A stretch of DNA of 64,000 nt from Mariniphaga sp963747515 (GTDB taxonomy: Bacteria > Bacteroidota > Bacteroidia > Bacteroidales > Prolixibacteraceae): assembly GCA_963747515.1 (NCBI GenBank), contig CAVVFN010000003.1, positions 310,001-374,000 on the forward strand. The letters run 5' to 3'. Below are positions 44,633 through 53,437 of this stretch, piece by piece; the first letter of the stretch is position 1, and the number at the start of each line of letters is the position of its first letter. The notes beneath the pieces are model-generated. The model ran no database searches, was not told the DNA's origin, and worked only from the letters and a program-made list of their open reading frames with translations. The position numbers were made by a program, and so were the translations under genes.

Positions 44633-45160
44633 TCAGGCCATAATTTTCTGATAGAAGAACTCGTCTTTCCAGCCTGAAGCCGTTTTTAACCAATATTTTT
44701 TTACTCCGTTCTTTACAAATCCCTTTTTTTCAAACAAAACGATGCTGGTTTCATTATCAGCCCCAATATTTGCATATAATTGTTTAATGCCTAATGTGTT
44801 AAGTGCGTAATATGCAAGAACTTCCAAAGCATCGGAGGCATATCCCCTATGGCGATCTTCAAAATTATGAATTAAAATTCCTACCCCGGCACGCATATGA
44901 TAAGGATCAAAATCAAACAAATCAATTGCTCCTACCGCATGTTTTTCCCAATTCTCAATTATGAAACGTAACTGCTTGGTTTCATATATATCCTTTGCTG
45001 AATTTTTAATGTATTCATTTAAAACATATCTTGAAAAAGGAGCACGTGTATTGCTTAATTCCCACAGCTCCATATTATTTTCCCATCGGTAAAGCAAATC
45101 AACATCCTCAGGTTCGAGAGGCCTGAGAATGATTTTCCCGTACGTTAGCTTCTGATTCAT
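44633..45160 (-). CDS. GNAT acetyltransferase, RimJ/RimL type
   Basis: A 175-residue acetyltransferase with the typical start ILRPLEPEDVDLLYRWENN and the acetyl-CoA motif region ILIHNFEDRHRGYASDALEVL, followed by YANIGADNETSIVLFEKKGF. Members acetylate protein N-termini, polyamines or antibiotics. SpeG-like polyamine use is possible, but the substrate cannot be told. It is convergent with the HsdR-N-like gene. Confidence 0.85.
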   Translation of the reverse strand: MNQKLTYGKIILRPLEPEDVDLLYRWENNMELWELSNTRAPFSRYVLNEYIKNSAKDIYETKQLRFIIENWEKHAVGAIDLFDFDPYHMRAGVGILIHNFEDRHRGYASDALEVLAYYALNTLGIKQLYANIGADNETSIVLFEKKGFVKNGVKKYWLKTASGWKDEFFYQKIMA

Positions 45161-45239
45161 TTTTTAAAATTTAATATTGGTCACAAACCTGTAAATTCAT
45201 CTTATTCTTGTTAAAGCTAAATAATATAGTACCTAAGTC

Positions 45240-47228
45240 TTATGCCGTTTGTTCAAGAGATGCGTTTTTATTATCAAGTTTCTGCCATCCCCTTAGTATA
45301 ATTTCAATATCCGTTAAAATTGTGTAGTTTCTGGCATAAAGGATGTTTAAACGAGTATACGACTTCTCATCAGCCTTGTTATATGTTTTTTTATCAAACA
45401 TATCTGCCGGAGAAAGTATTCCTGGTTTTATAGCCGGAAGTTCGGGATTCTGTCCTGGTTTGCCGTAGTAGCCTACCCACGATTTTTTTCCAGCTAAAAC
45501 GTAAAACACATTTTCGAAGAAATCCTTTTTTTTCTCTATAATCCAGATGATAACCGGGCTTAGCAAAAAGATAAAAACTGCAGCTGATAAATCGAATGCT
45601 CTTTTTTTTCTGCGGTTTGATGGTTTCGATATGGAATTGATGTGTATCACATATAGATCTCCTGCCGTATTAATGGAATTGCTTCCGATAATACTGATAC
45701 TTTCCGGTGGAGCAATCTTAAAATCTACATTGAGGGTTGTTAACTCAAGCATGGTTTGAATTATATCGGCCGAACGAATATTCTCTGCACAGAATATGAT
45801 TTCGTCAATCCGGTAAATCCTGACAATTTCGCTCAATTGGCTTATAGAACCAATGTAGTCCGTTCCCTTAAAGGCAGAATCGACGGATATAAATCCTGCA
45901 AATTCAGATTGAATCTTTGTTTGATTTAAAATATTTTTTACCCTGTTGGCTTCTTCAATATGACCTGCTATGGCAATTCTTTTTGTCCGCTTAATATCGA
46001 GTCCAAAAGCTTTCCATCTCATCTGGTAAAAGACTAATCTGTAAATGGTGAGTGCAAAGCCAGCCCAAAGTGTACCGAAAAGTATGAGAGCCCGGGAAAA
46101 CCGATACTCTTCATCTACAAGTGAGTAAACCAACAAGATTGCTATTGTGCCCCAAAGAATTCCACGAACGAACTGAAGCAGACTCACTGGCTTTTTATAA
46201 CCTCCCAAAAAATAAATGGATACCAGCCAAATCAGAATATAAACAGGTACAACTACGTGCATGAAAAATGGAGGATAATACGAAGGCTCATATCGGTAAT
46301 GTTCCCATAAAGGTGTCAGAAAAAGATATCCTGCATAAATAAATAATGCATCCAGGGCAGGCAGGAAGATTCGAGCGGTGAAACGTCGTATAACAGATAG
46401 AAATGCACGAAACCCGATTGCCATGTGAAGCAGAAAGGAAAACGTGCTGGCATTACCCGAAGAAAAGTGTTTTTGGGCAAAAATAATCATTGCAGTATAA
46501 AACACTTTTACATAATTGAGCGATCCTTTTTTTGTGCTTTCTCCCTTATAATGAATGATGGTGGTTTCCGGGAAATAATAATTTTTATATCCACCTTTTG
46601 AGATGCGGTAGGATAGATCTATATCCTCACCATACATAAAGAAAGTTTCATCCAACAATCCTGTTTTTTCAAGTGTTTCCTTGCGCAACAACATGAATGC
46701 CCCGGCCAGTACGTCTACCTCATGAATTTCATTTTGGCTGAGATAGGAGAGATGGTACTGACCAAATTTTTTTGATTTGGGAAATAAGGCCGATAATCCA
46801 AACATTTTACAGAATGCAACCCATGGTGTTGGCAACCCTCTCTTTGATTCAGGCAAGAAGTTTCCTTTTCCATCTATCATTTTTACACCCAGACCGCCCG
46901 CTTCAGGGTGGTGATTCATAAAGTGAATGATTTTTGAAAAGGTATTTTCTTCTACAACTGTATCGGGATTCAGCAACAAAATGTATTTGCCGGCTGATTT
47001 ACGGATTGCCTGGTTATTGGCCTTTGAAAATCCGACATTTATTGGATTCTCAATAAGATGTACTTCGGGAAACTTTTCACGTATCAGTTCAGAGGAGCCA
47101 TCCACTGAATTATTGTCAACAACAAATATTTCTGTACGAATATTTTTCGATGCTTTCAGCACAGAATGAAGGCACTGCTCAAGAAAATGCTTTACATTAT
47201 AGTTGACAATAATTACCGAAAGTTCCAT
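45240..47228 (-). CDS. GT2 glycosyltransferase fused to a reduced sugar-phosphate transferase module
   Basis: A 662-residue membrane protein. Residues ~1-260 are a GT2 glycosyltransferase: ELSVIIVNYNVKHFLEQCLHS, LLLNPDTVVEE (metal-binding Asp) and FFMYGEDIDLSYRI, resembling rhamnosyltransferases. Then come about five membrane helices (~280-400), a nucleotide-binding-like domain (KRIAIAGHIEEANRVKNILN, ~410-540) and a C-terminal piece with KKRAFDLSAAVFIFLLSP and KSWVGYYG...IKPGILSPAD. The last three parts mimic WcaJ/undecaprenyl-phosphate sugar transferases, but the segment that should carry the catalytic Asp-Glu pair and the substrate-binding Arg is missing. The start is MELSVII (ATG 47228); an ATG at 47243 is also open. 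Likely role: envelope polysaccharide assembly. Confidence 0.8.
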   Translation of the reverse strand: MELSVIIVNYNVKHFLEQCLHSVLKASKNIRTEIFVVDNNSVDGSSELIREKFPEVHLIENPINVGFSKANNQAIRKSAGKYILLLNPDTVVEENTFSKIIHFMNHHPEAGGLGVKMIDGKGNFLPESKRGLPTPWVAFCKMFGLSALFPKSKKFGQYHLSYLSQNEIHEVDVLAGAFMLLRKETLEKTGLLDETFFMYGEDIDLSYRISKGGYKNYYFPETTIIHYKGESTKKGSLNYVKVFYTAMIIFAQKHFSSGNASTFSFLLHMAIGFRAFLSVIRRFTARIFLPALDALFIYAGYLFLTPLWEHYRYEPSYYPPFFMHVVVPVYILIWLVSIYFLGGYKKPVSLLQFVRGILWGTIAILLVYSLVDEEYRFSRALILFGTLWAGFALTIYRLVFYQMRWKAFGLDIKRTKRIAIAGHIEEANRVKNILNQTKIQSEFAGFISVDSAFKGTDYIGSISQLSEIVRIYRIDEIIFCAENIRSADIIQTMLELTTLNVDFKIAPPESISIIGSNSINTAGDLYVIHINSISKPSNRRKKRAFDLSAAVFIFLLSPVIIWIIEKKKDFFENVFYVLAGKKSWVGYYGKPGQNPELPAIKPGILSPADMFDKKTYNKADEKSYTRLNILYARNYTILTDIEIILRGWQKLDNKNASLEQTA

Positions 47229-47309
47229 TATCCAGTCTGGCATTAAGGGTTCAAATGTAACGATTCCCTCGAATAAAGGAAAATAGAGCGGTTTAGTTTT
47301 TTACAGATT

Positions 47310-47936
47310 CTACTTGCCAACAGAGTTTTCATAAAGCACCCTGTTTACAAGCGAACGTCCAAGTGTGATTTCATCAGTATATTCCAGGTCGTCTCCTACA
47401 GCTACTCCACGAGACAAAGTGGTAATCTTTATCGGTTTATCTTTCAATTTTCTGAAAATATAAAAATTTGTAGTGTCTCCTTCCATGGTGGTGGATAAGG
47501 CAAGGATTATCTCTGCTACTTCTTTTTGTCCGGCACGTTCAATAAGTGAATCAACTTCAAGTTCATTGGGACCAATACCATCCATAGGAGAAATAATACC
47601 TCCCAGTACATGATATAACCCGTTATATTGATGCGTATTCTCCACCAGCATAACGTCCCGGATATTTTCCACAACACAAATTACGGAATTATTACGGGCC
47701 GGATTGGTACATATCGGACAAACATCAGTATCGGAAATGTTGTGACAAATCCGGCAATGTTTTATTTCATTCCGTAGCTGGATGAGAGTTTGTCCGAACA
47801 TGGTAACAGCCTCCTTGTTTTGTCGCAGCAGATGCAAAACCATCCGCAGTGCACTTTTTCTCCCAATACCTGGAAGTTTGGAGAATTCATTTACTGCAGA
47901 TTCCAGCAATTTTGAAGGGAATTTTTCAATATTCAT
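47310..47936 (-). CDS. recR: Recombination mediator RecR
   Basis: Helps load RecA on gapped DNA with RecO (and RecF). The 208-residue protein has the helix-hairpin-helix KLPGIGRKSALRMVLHLL, a Cys4 zinc finger (CRIC...CPIC, residues ~58-72), the Toprim motif VICVVENIRDVMLVE and the C-terminal ARGVAVGDDLEYTDEITLGRSL (Walker-B-like). Normal length and intact. It lies 81 bp upstream of the GT2 fusion gene on the same strand. Confidence 0.95.
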   Translation of the reverse strand: MNIEKFPSKLLESAVNEFSKLPGIGRKSALRMVLHLLRQNKEAVTMFGQTLIQLRNEIKHCRICHNISDTDVCPICTNPARNNSVICVVENIRDVMLVENTHQYNGLYHVLGGIISPMDGIGPNELEVDSLIERAGQKEVAEIILALSTTMEGDTTNFYIFRKLKDKPIKITTLSRGVAVGDDLEYTDEITLGRSLVNRVLYENSVGK

Positions 47937-48584
47937 TTCATTTTATTTCGAAATTCAAAATTAAGTTGAAAATTTTAAAAGAAAGAAGAAAACTGGAAGA
48001 ATACCGCTTTAATTACATATACCTTTACAGTTAATGAATAATTAATCCTTAACGATGAGGATTTTTAACATACTATTCATTAGCTGTGTACCATTAGCGA
48101 GAATTTTCTGCCCCAATTAATCCTGCCTGAAAGATTTTTTAGAGAAAGCAGATAAAAAATTCTAAAAGGTGGTTTTTCGGCAATAGCATTGCGGAATTTA
48201 TATTCCCCAGCTTTAAAAGTTTATTTTCGTTGTATATTCATTTTATATTCGTAGTATATTCGTATTTAACTCGTACAATCGCGAAGTTAATGCGAATTTA
48301 ATGCGAATTTAATTAGAAGTTAACTCCAATAAAATATATTCAGTTATTGTTCTTGAGGATATACGTTTAATTTCTTCCATAGATGCAGGAATGACAAGAG
48401 ATGAGGTAATTTTTCTCCTGTAATTGCGTGCCGAAAATGATTCGCTGGTTTAAAATGGTGTCATTCAAAAACAAAATAAGGGTTAAATGTTGAAATAGCA
48501 GAAATTTTAAGAGGTTAAATTCGAAGTTGCTTGTTAATTTATTTTGTAATAAATTTACAACATTCACAAAAAAAAGTTCAAATC
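47937..48584. other. Intergenic region recR/oxidoreductase, with 11-bp array
   Basis: A 650-bp gap. It contains a possible recR -7 box (TAATTTTG, minus strand 47963-47956, 19 nt before the start), the repeat array at 48222-48329 and an AT-rich leader before the oxidoreductase. A 66-codon open frame on the minus strand near 48367-48567 looks like chance. No tRNA or known riboswitch was recognised. Confidence 0.45.
48222..48329. repeat. Convergent array of 11-bp repeats (array B)
   Basis: Left arm: TTCG-like cores on the plus strand at 48226, 48237, 48248, 48259 and 48270, exactly 11 bp apart, within units such as TATATTCGTAG. Right arm: the same core inverted, with CGAA or AGAA at 48282, 48293, 48304 and 48315 (unit TTAATGCGAAT), plus a weak fifth unit. 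Most units carry TAnnTTCG on their strand. The arms face each other, opposite to array A at 6817-6920. Confidence 0.65.
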
Positions 48585-50054
48585 ATGAATCAGAAAGAAA
48601 AAACAGGATTTTCCCGACGTAATTTTATAGGAACAACTGCTTCAGTTGTTGCCGGGTTTACAATTATTCCAAGCCATGCTGTTGCCGGCTTAGGACATGT
48701 TGCCCCAAGCGATAAACTCAATATAGCAGGAATTGGTATAGGAGGGAAAGGGAAAGTTAATCTTCGAAACATGCCGGGGCAAAATATAGTGGCCTTATGT
48801 GATGTTGATTGGGATTATGCCGATGGAGTATTTAAAACTTATCCTGATGCCAGGAAATGGAAGGATTTCCGAGAGATGCTTGATAAGCAAAAAGATATTG
48901 AAGCAGTGGTTATTGCAACTCCTGATCATACACATGCTGTGCAGGCAATGATGGCCATGCAGCTGGGGAAACATGTTTATTGCCAGAAGCCGTTAACACA
49001 TACTATCTGGGAAGCGCGGCAGCTTACGCAGGCAGCAGAGAGATATAAAGTTGCCACGCAAATGGGCAATGAAGGTCATTCAAACGATGAAGTCCGATCG
49101 GTTACAGAGTTGATTCATGCCGGTGTCATTGGTGATGTATATGAAGTTCATGCGAGTACCAATCGTCCGATTTGGCCTCAGGGACTGCATCGCCCTGAAG
49201 AAGAACAAAAAATACCAAAAACACTTGATTGGGATTTATTTCTTGGCACCGCTCCTTACAGACCTTATAATGAAGCCTATCATCCCTGGAGTTGGAGGGC
49301 ATGGTGGGATTACGGTACCGGAGCACTTGGCGATATGGGATGCCATGTCCTTGATGTTCCTTTTTATGCAATGAACCTGAAATATCCAATAACGGTTCAA
49401 TCAAGCTCAACCCTTGTTAATACAGAAAGTGCACCACAGGCTTCACGCGTAGAATATACTTTCCCTGCCCGAAAAAATCTTCCTTATACCGCGATGCCTG
49501 AATTAAAACTTGTTTGGTATGATGGAGGGATTACTCCGCATCGGTTTGCCGATTTGCCAGAAAATGTTTCACTCGACCAGATAAATATATTTGTGGGTAC
49601 AAAAGGTAAAATTATAAGTACAAATTATGGGGCAGGATATAAAGTAATCGTAAATGACTATCAAAAACCACCGCAGACCCTTGATCGGATACCTGATCAT
49701 TCACTTGGTGGCGGACGTCATGAAATGGATTGGGTGAGGGCATGTAAAGAAGATGCTTCTTCACGCAAAGAAGCATGTTCAAATTTCAGCTATGCCGGCC
49801 CTCTTACCGAAATGGTATTAATGGGCAATCTGGCCATCCGGTTGCAGGATTTGCAACGTGAACTGGAATGGAATAGTGAAAAAATGGAATTTAGTAACAT
49901 TGGAGGCAATGAAAAAATGAATCTCATTACTTCACATACATATAAAAAAGTAAACAAACAACCTCAGTTTAAAACCGACAGGGAAAAAGTGAATGCATCG
50001 GAATTTGCCAATGAAATGATAAAACACACATATCGAAAAGGTTGGGGATGGTAA
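48585..50054 (+). CDS. Tat-exported Gfo/Idh/MocA-family oxidoreductase
   Basis: A 489-residue NAD(P)-dependent sugar oxidoreductase-like protein. The N-terminus has a twin-arginine signal (SRRNFIGTTASVVAG), so it is folded with cofactor before export. Next come the Rossmann motif IAGIGIGGKGKVN, VALCDVDWDYADG, VIATPDHTHAVQAM and CQKPLTHTIWEARQL, where Lys (with a later His) is catalytic. The C-terminal part includes WDYGTGALGDMGCHVLDVPFY. ATG 48585 begins the Tat signal; the 18 codons upstream are unlikely. Such secreted Gfo/Idh proteins are common near glycan-use genes in Bacteroidetes. Substrate unknown. Confidence 0.88.
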   Translation: MNQKEKTGFSRRNFIGTTASVVAGFTIIPSHAVAGLGHVAPSDKLNIAGIGIGGKGKVNLRNMPGQNIVALCDVDWDYADGVFKTYPDARKWKDFREMLDKQKDIEAVVIATPDHTHAVQAMMAMQLGKHVYCQKPLTHTIWEARQLTQAAERYKVATQMGNEGHSNDEVRSVTELIHAGVIGDVYEVHASTNRPIWPQGLHRPEEEQKIPKTLDWDLFLGTAPYRPYNEAYHPWSWRAWWDYGTGALGDMGCHVLDVPFYAMNLKYPITVQSSSTLVNTESAPQASRVEYTFPARKNLPYTAMPELKLVWYDGGITPHRFADLPENVSLDQINIFVGTKGKIISTNYGAGYKVIVNDYQKPPQTLDRIPDHSLGGGRHEMDWVRACKEDASSRKEACSNFSYAGPLTEMVLMGNLAIRLQDLQRELEWNSEKMEFSNIGGNEKMNLITSHTYKKVNKQPQFKTDREKVNASEFANEMIKHTYRKGWGW

Positions 50055-50094
50055 TGCTTTTTAGCATAACCCTTGTTTAAATGAATAAAATAAA

Positions 50095-50131
50095 GCCTGC
50101 GGTTTTCCATTTATTGTGGATTTCCGCAGGC
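50095..50131. terminator. Bidirectional terminator between oxidoreductase and malic enzyme genes
   Basis: GCCTGCGG (50095-50102) pairs with CCGCAGGC (50124-50131). Two further G-C pairs inside close a ~9-nt loop. An A-rich stretch precedes the stem and ATTTTATAA follows. It sits in the 80-bp gap between convergent genes, so it probably serves both. Confidence 0.75.
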
Positions 50132-50134
50132 ATT

Positions 50135-52408
50135 TTATAATTCCGGTACTGACTGTGCATCGATAACAGCTATTGCTACCATATTTATGATTTCCCGGAC
50201 AGAGCTGTCCCGCTGAAGTATATGTACCGGTTTTTTCATTCCCATAAGAATGGGGCCGATAGCTTCTGCTGCCCCAAGCGTTTGCAATACTTTATAAATG
50301 ATATTACCTGAGCTTAAATTGGGAAATATTAATGTATTTGCATCTTCATCACCCAATTTGTTGAACGGAAAACGAGTATACCGCAATTTTCCGTTCAGGG
50401 CATAATTTGCCTGCATCTCTCCATCAACCATCAGATCAGGGTATTTTTCATGCAGCATACTAACTGCTTCCTTAACTCTGACAGGACTTCCCAGGCCTTT
50501 AAAAGCTCCGAAATTGGAGTAGGAGAGCAAGGCAATTTTAGGCTCGACATTGAATTTTTTTACCTCATTGGCCGTAAGCAGGGTGGTGTCGAAAAGCGTT
50601 TGAGCTGAGGGATTCATATTTACTGTTGTATCGGCCAAAAATATTGGTCCTCGCCTGGTAATCATCACATACATACCTGCAATGTGGTTAAATTCCTCCT
50701 TTACTCCTATCACTTGTAAGGTAGGCCTGATGGTATCAGCATATTTTCTTGAGAACCCGGATATAAACGCATCGACCTCGCCCTCCTCAACCATGAGGGC
50801 TCCAAAATAATCGTGGTTGTAGGTGTTCTCAACTGCTTCATTATAGGTCATTCCTTTACGTTTTCTTTTTTCATAAAGAATTTTTGCAAAACGATGCCTC
50901 TTTTCTTCACTGACAGCAAATGGATCAATGACAGGCAAATGCTCTATTTCGAGCTGGTTTTCTCTAATAATAGCCTTGATTTTTGCTTCATTTCCCAATA
51001 AAACCGGATACGCTAATTTTTCTTTGTAAACAAATTGGGCAGCTTTTAATATCTTGAAGTTATTTCCTTCAGCAAACACTACGCGTTTGGGATTCTGTCT
51101 GGCTTTATTCCGGATGCTCATGACGAGTTTGCTGTTTATATTCATTCGGCTGATAAGCTCCTGTGTGTAGACAGACCAGTTTTGAACAGGTTTTCTTGCC
51201 ACACCCGAATCCATAGCTGCCTTGGCCACTGCAATTGAAACAGTAGTTATAAGTCGCGGATCAAGTGGCTTTGGAATGATGTACTCGCGTCCAAAAACTA
51301 TATTCTGTTTATTATAAGCTTTTGCAACCATTTCAGGGACATAATCTTTTGCTAATTTTGCCAGTGCTCTGGCGGCAGCAATTTTCATTTCTTCGTTGAT
51401 GTGGGTTGCCCTTACATCGAGAGCGCCCCTAAATATATAGGGAAATCCAAGAACATTATTAATCTGGTTAGGGTAATCGCTTCGACCTGTGGCCATTATG
51501 ATATCATCCCGTGCTTCTGTAGCCTCTTCAAAAGATATTTCCGGTGTTGGATTTGCCATGGCAAAAACAATGGGATTTTTAGCCATTGATTGAACCATTT
51601 CTTTAGAAATAACATTTCCGGTTGATAGCCCCATGAAAACATCGGCTCCAACCATTGCTTCCTTAAGGGTATTAAGTTTTCTTTTAGTAACAAAATCTTT
51701 TTTGTAGGAGTTTAAATCATTTCTCGATTCATTTATAACTCCTTTACTGTCGCACATAATTACATTTTCAGGACTTACCCCCAGACTTATAAACAGCCGG
51801 GCACAGGAGATTGCTGCTGCTCCTGCACCGTTAAAAACTACCCGGACATTTTCTATTGATTTGCTGCTTAATTCAAGTGCATTAAGCAAACCTGCAGCTG
51901 AAATTATCGCTGTACCATGTTGGTCGTCATGAAAAACCGGTATGTCCAGTTCTCTTTTTAAGGTTTCCTCGATCTCAAAACATTCGGGTGATTTTATATC
52001 CTCCAGGTTAATGCCGCCAAAGGTAGGGGCAATAGCCTTAACCACTTCAATAAACTCGGCAGGATTCTTTTTATTTACTTCAATATCAAATACATCCACA
52101 TCGGCAAAAATCTTGAACAAAACTCCCTTTCCTTCCATTACCGGTTTTCCTGCCTCCGGACCAATATCACCTAATCCAAGAACTGCGGTACCATTTGTTA
52201 TTACAGCTACAAGATTCCCCTTTGCTGTATAACGGTAAACATCATCAGGGTTATTTTTAATTTCAATGCAGGGATGGGCAACACCGGGTGTATAGGCAAG
52301 CGATAAGTCGTGTTGGGTGTTGTATGGCTTTGTAGGCACTACTTCTATTTTCCCGGGACGATTTTGCTCATGATAATTCAGGGATTCCATCTGACTGATA
52401 TTTGGCAT
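50135..52408 (-). CDS. maeB: NADP-type malic enzyme with phosphotransacetylase-like domain
   Basis: Oxidatively decarboxylates malate to pyruvate, supplying NADPH. The 757-residue protein has the malic domain (~1-190) with LSLAYTPGVAHPC and FHDDQHGTAI, then the NAD-binding domain with VVFNGAGAAAISCARLF. Residues ~430-757 are a PTA_PTB-like domain (RVVFAEGNNFKILKAAQFV...NLSSGNIIYKVLQTLGAAEAIGPILMGM), the MaeB layout. In known MaeB enzymes this domain is regulatory and senses acetyl-CoA, not catalytic. I chose ATG 52408 (MPNISQM) with AAAGAAAG upstream; an upstream start adds an odd FYIFFNF segment. It is convergent with the oxidoreductase gene. Confidence 0.93.
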   Translation of the reverse strand: MPNISQMESLNYHEQNRPGKIEVVPTKPYNTQHDLSLAYTPGVAHPCIEIKNNPDDVYRYTAKGNLVAVITNGTAVLGLGDIGPEAGKPVMEGKGVLFKIFADVDVFDIEVNKKNPAEFIEVVKAIAPTFGGINLEDIKSPECFEIEETLKRELDIPVFHDDQHGTAIISAAGLLNALELSSKSIENVRVVFNGAGAAAISCARLFISLGVSPENVIMCDSKGVINESRNDLNSYKKDFVTKRKLNTLKEAMVGADVFMGLSTGNVISKEMVQSMAKNPIVFAMANPTPEISFEEATEARDDIIMATGRSDYPNQINNVLGFPYIFRGALDVRATHINEEMKIAAARALAKLAKDYVPEMVAKAYNKQNIVFGREYIIPKPLDPRLITTVSIAVAKAAMDSGVARKPVQNWSVYTQELISRMNINSKLVMSIRNKARQNPKRVVFAEGNNFKILKAAQFVYKEKLAYPVLLGNEAKIKAIIRENQLEIEHLPVIDPFAVSEEKRHRFAKILYEKRKRKGMTYNEAVENTYNHDYFGALMVEEGEVDAFISGFSRKYADTIRPTLQVIGVKEEFNHIAGMYVMITRRGPIFLADTTVNMNPSAQTLFDTTLLTANEVKKFNVEPKIALLSYSNFGAFKGLGSPVRVKEAVSMLHEKYPDLMVDGEMQANYALNGKLRYTRFPFNKLGDEDANTLIFPNLSSGNIIYKVLQTLGAAEAIGPILMGMKKPVHILQRDSSVREIINMVAIAVIDAQSVPEL

Positions 52409-52582
52409 AACTTTCTTTTTTTTGTTTTGCCTAAAGTTAAAAAAAATATAGAACATCTTTGGTGAAAACTACCCTGATTTGTATTTAACGAATAATACTC
52501 TGCCATTAAAAAAAAGGAATGCAATTGAAATCAATATGAAATCTAATAAATAATATTGCATGATTTTTTTACCAAAGATTCT

Positions 52583-52951
52583 ATGAAATCGGCATTGACT
52601 ATTCTTTTGCTGGTATTGTCAAATAGTTTTATGACAATTGCCTGGTACGGACATTTAAAGTTAAGGGACTTTAAGTGGTTTGAAGCGCTTCCGTTGGTTG
52701 CTGTTATACTTATTAGTTGGGCTGTTGCCTTATTTGAATACTTCTTTCAGGTACCTGCAAACCGGATTGGATATAAAGGTACCGGAGGACCATTTTCCCT
52801 TGTGGAGTTGAAGGTAATTCAGGAAGTAATTACCCTGGTGGTTTTTATGATATTTACTTTGTTATTTTTTAAGAATGAGACTTTCAAAATAAATCATTTA
52901 ATTGGTTTTGTATTTTTAGTTTTGGCAGTTTATTTTATTTTTAAGAATTAG
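52583..52951 (+). CDS. DUF486/DMT-like small membrane protein
   Basis: A 122-residue protein with four predicted membrane helices (SALTILLLVLSNSFMTIAWYG, PLVAVILISWAVALFEYFF, VITLVVFMIFTLLFF, LIGFVFLVLAVYFIF). The block FEYFFQVPANRIGYKGTGGPF is the DUF486 signature, a family related to drug/metabolite transporters but with no known role. ATG 52583; an in-frame TTG 27 bp upstream lacks support. It is convergent with the SRPBCC gene (8-bp gap). Confidence 0.82.
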   Translation: MKSALTILLLVLSNSFMTIAWYGHLKLRDFKWFEALPLVAVILISWAVALFEYFFQVPANRIGYKGTGGPFSLVELKVIQEVITLVVFMIFTLLFFKNETFKINHLIGFVFLVLAVYFIFKN

Positions 52952-52959
52952 CATCTCGT

Positions 52960-53433
52960 TTATTTTTTCTCCCATATACCAAAAATTCTTTCAATTGCCT
53001 GAGAGCGAAATTCAAAGATCTCATTCAGTTTTTTTCTGATAAGAATAAAATTTGCTGCCGTCCCTATAAGTCCATATGGAGGTTTATAAGAAATAATATC
53101 GTTCATTTGAACACCACCAGCAACAGGTTTCAAATGGTGCTCATGGTGCCAGATGGAATAGGGGCCATCCCTTTGTTCATCAACAAAATATTCATAATCC
53201 TTTACCTGGGTGATTTCAGTTATCCAACTCATTGGTATCCCCCATATTGGACTTACCTTATACTGAATTATCATACCCGGATAGATTTTCTCCGGAATAT
53301 TTTTCATTATTATATCGAAACCCATGTATATCGGAGTAATTTTTTTTAAATTTTCAGGAGAAGATATAAAATCCCACACGGTTTCTTTTGGAGCAGGTAT
53401 TTTCTGTTGTTTTAGTAATTGATAAAACCCCAT
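52960..53433 (-). CDS. SRPBCC-fold (START-like) protein
   Basis: A 157-residue ligand-binding-fold protein. It starts KIPAPKETVWDFISSPENLKKITP, the usual first strand and helix of polyketide-cyclase/START-like proteins. A His-rich piece (SIWHHEHHLKP) is in the sheet, and the long C-terminal helix EIFEFRSQAIERIF closes the fold. Function unknown. It lies 4 bp downstream of the GH15 gene on the same strand, so it is co-transcribed with it. Confidence 0.8.
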   Translation of the reverse strand: MGFYQLLKQQKIPAPKETVWDFISSPENLKKITPIYMGFDIIMKNIPEKIYPGMIIQYKVSPIWGIPMSWITEITQVKDYEYFVDEQRDGPYSIWHHEHHLKPVAGGVQMNDIISYKPPYGLIGTAANFILIRKKLNEIFEFRSQAIERIFGIWEKK

Positions 53434-53437
53434 CTGT

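Noticed and set aside
48367..48567. 66-codon minus-strand ORF before the Tat oxidoreductase
   Set aside because: No ribosome binding site or recognised domain, Leu/Asn/Phe-rich as expected from AT-rich chance, and it overlaps the leader of the real gene.
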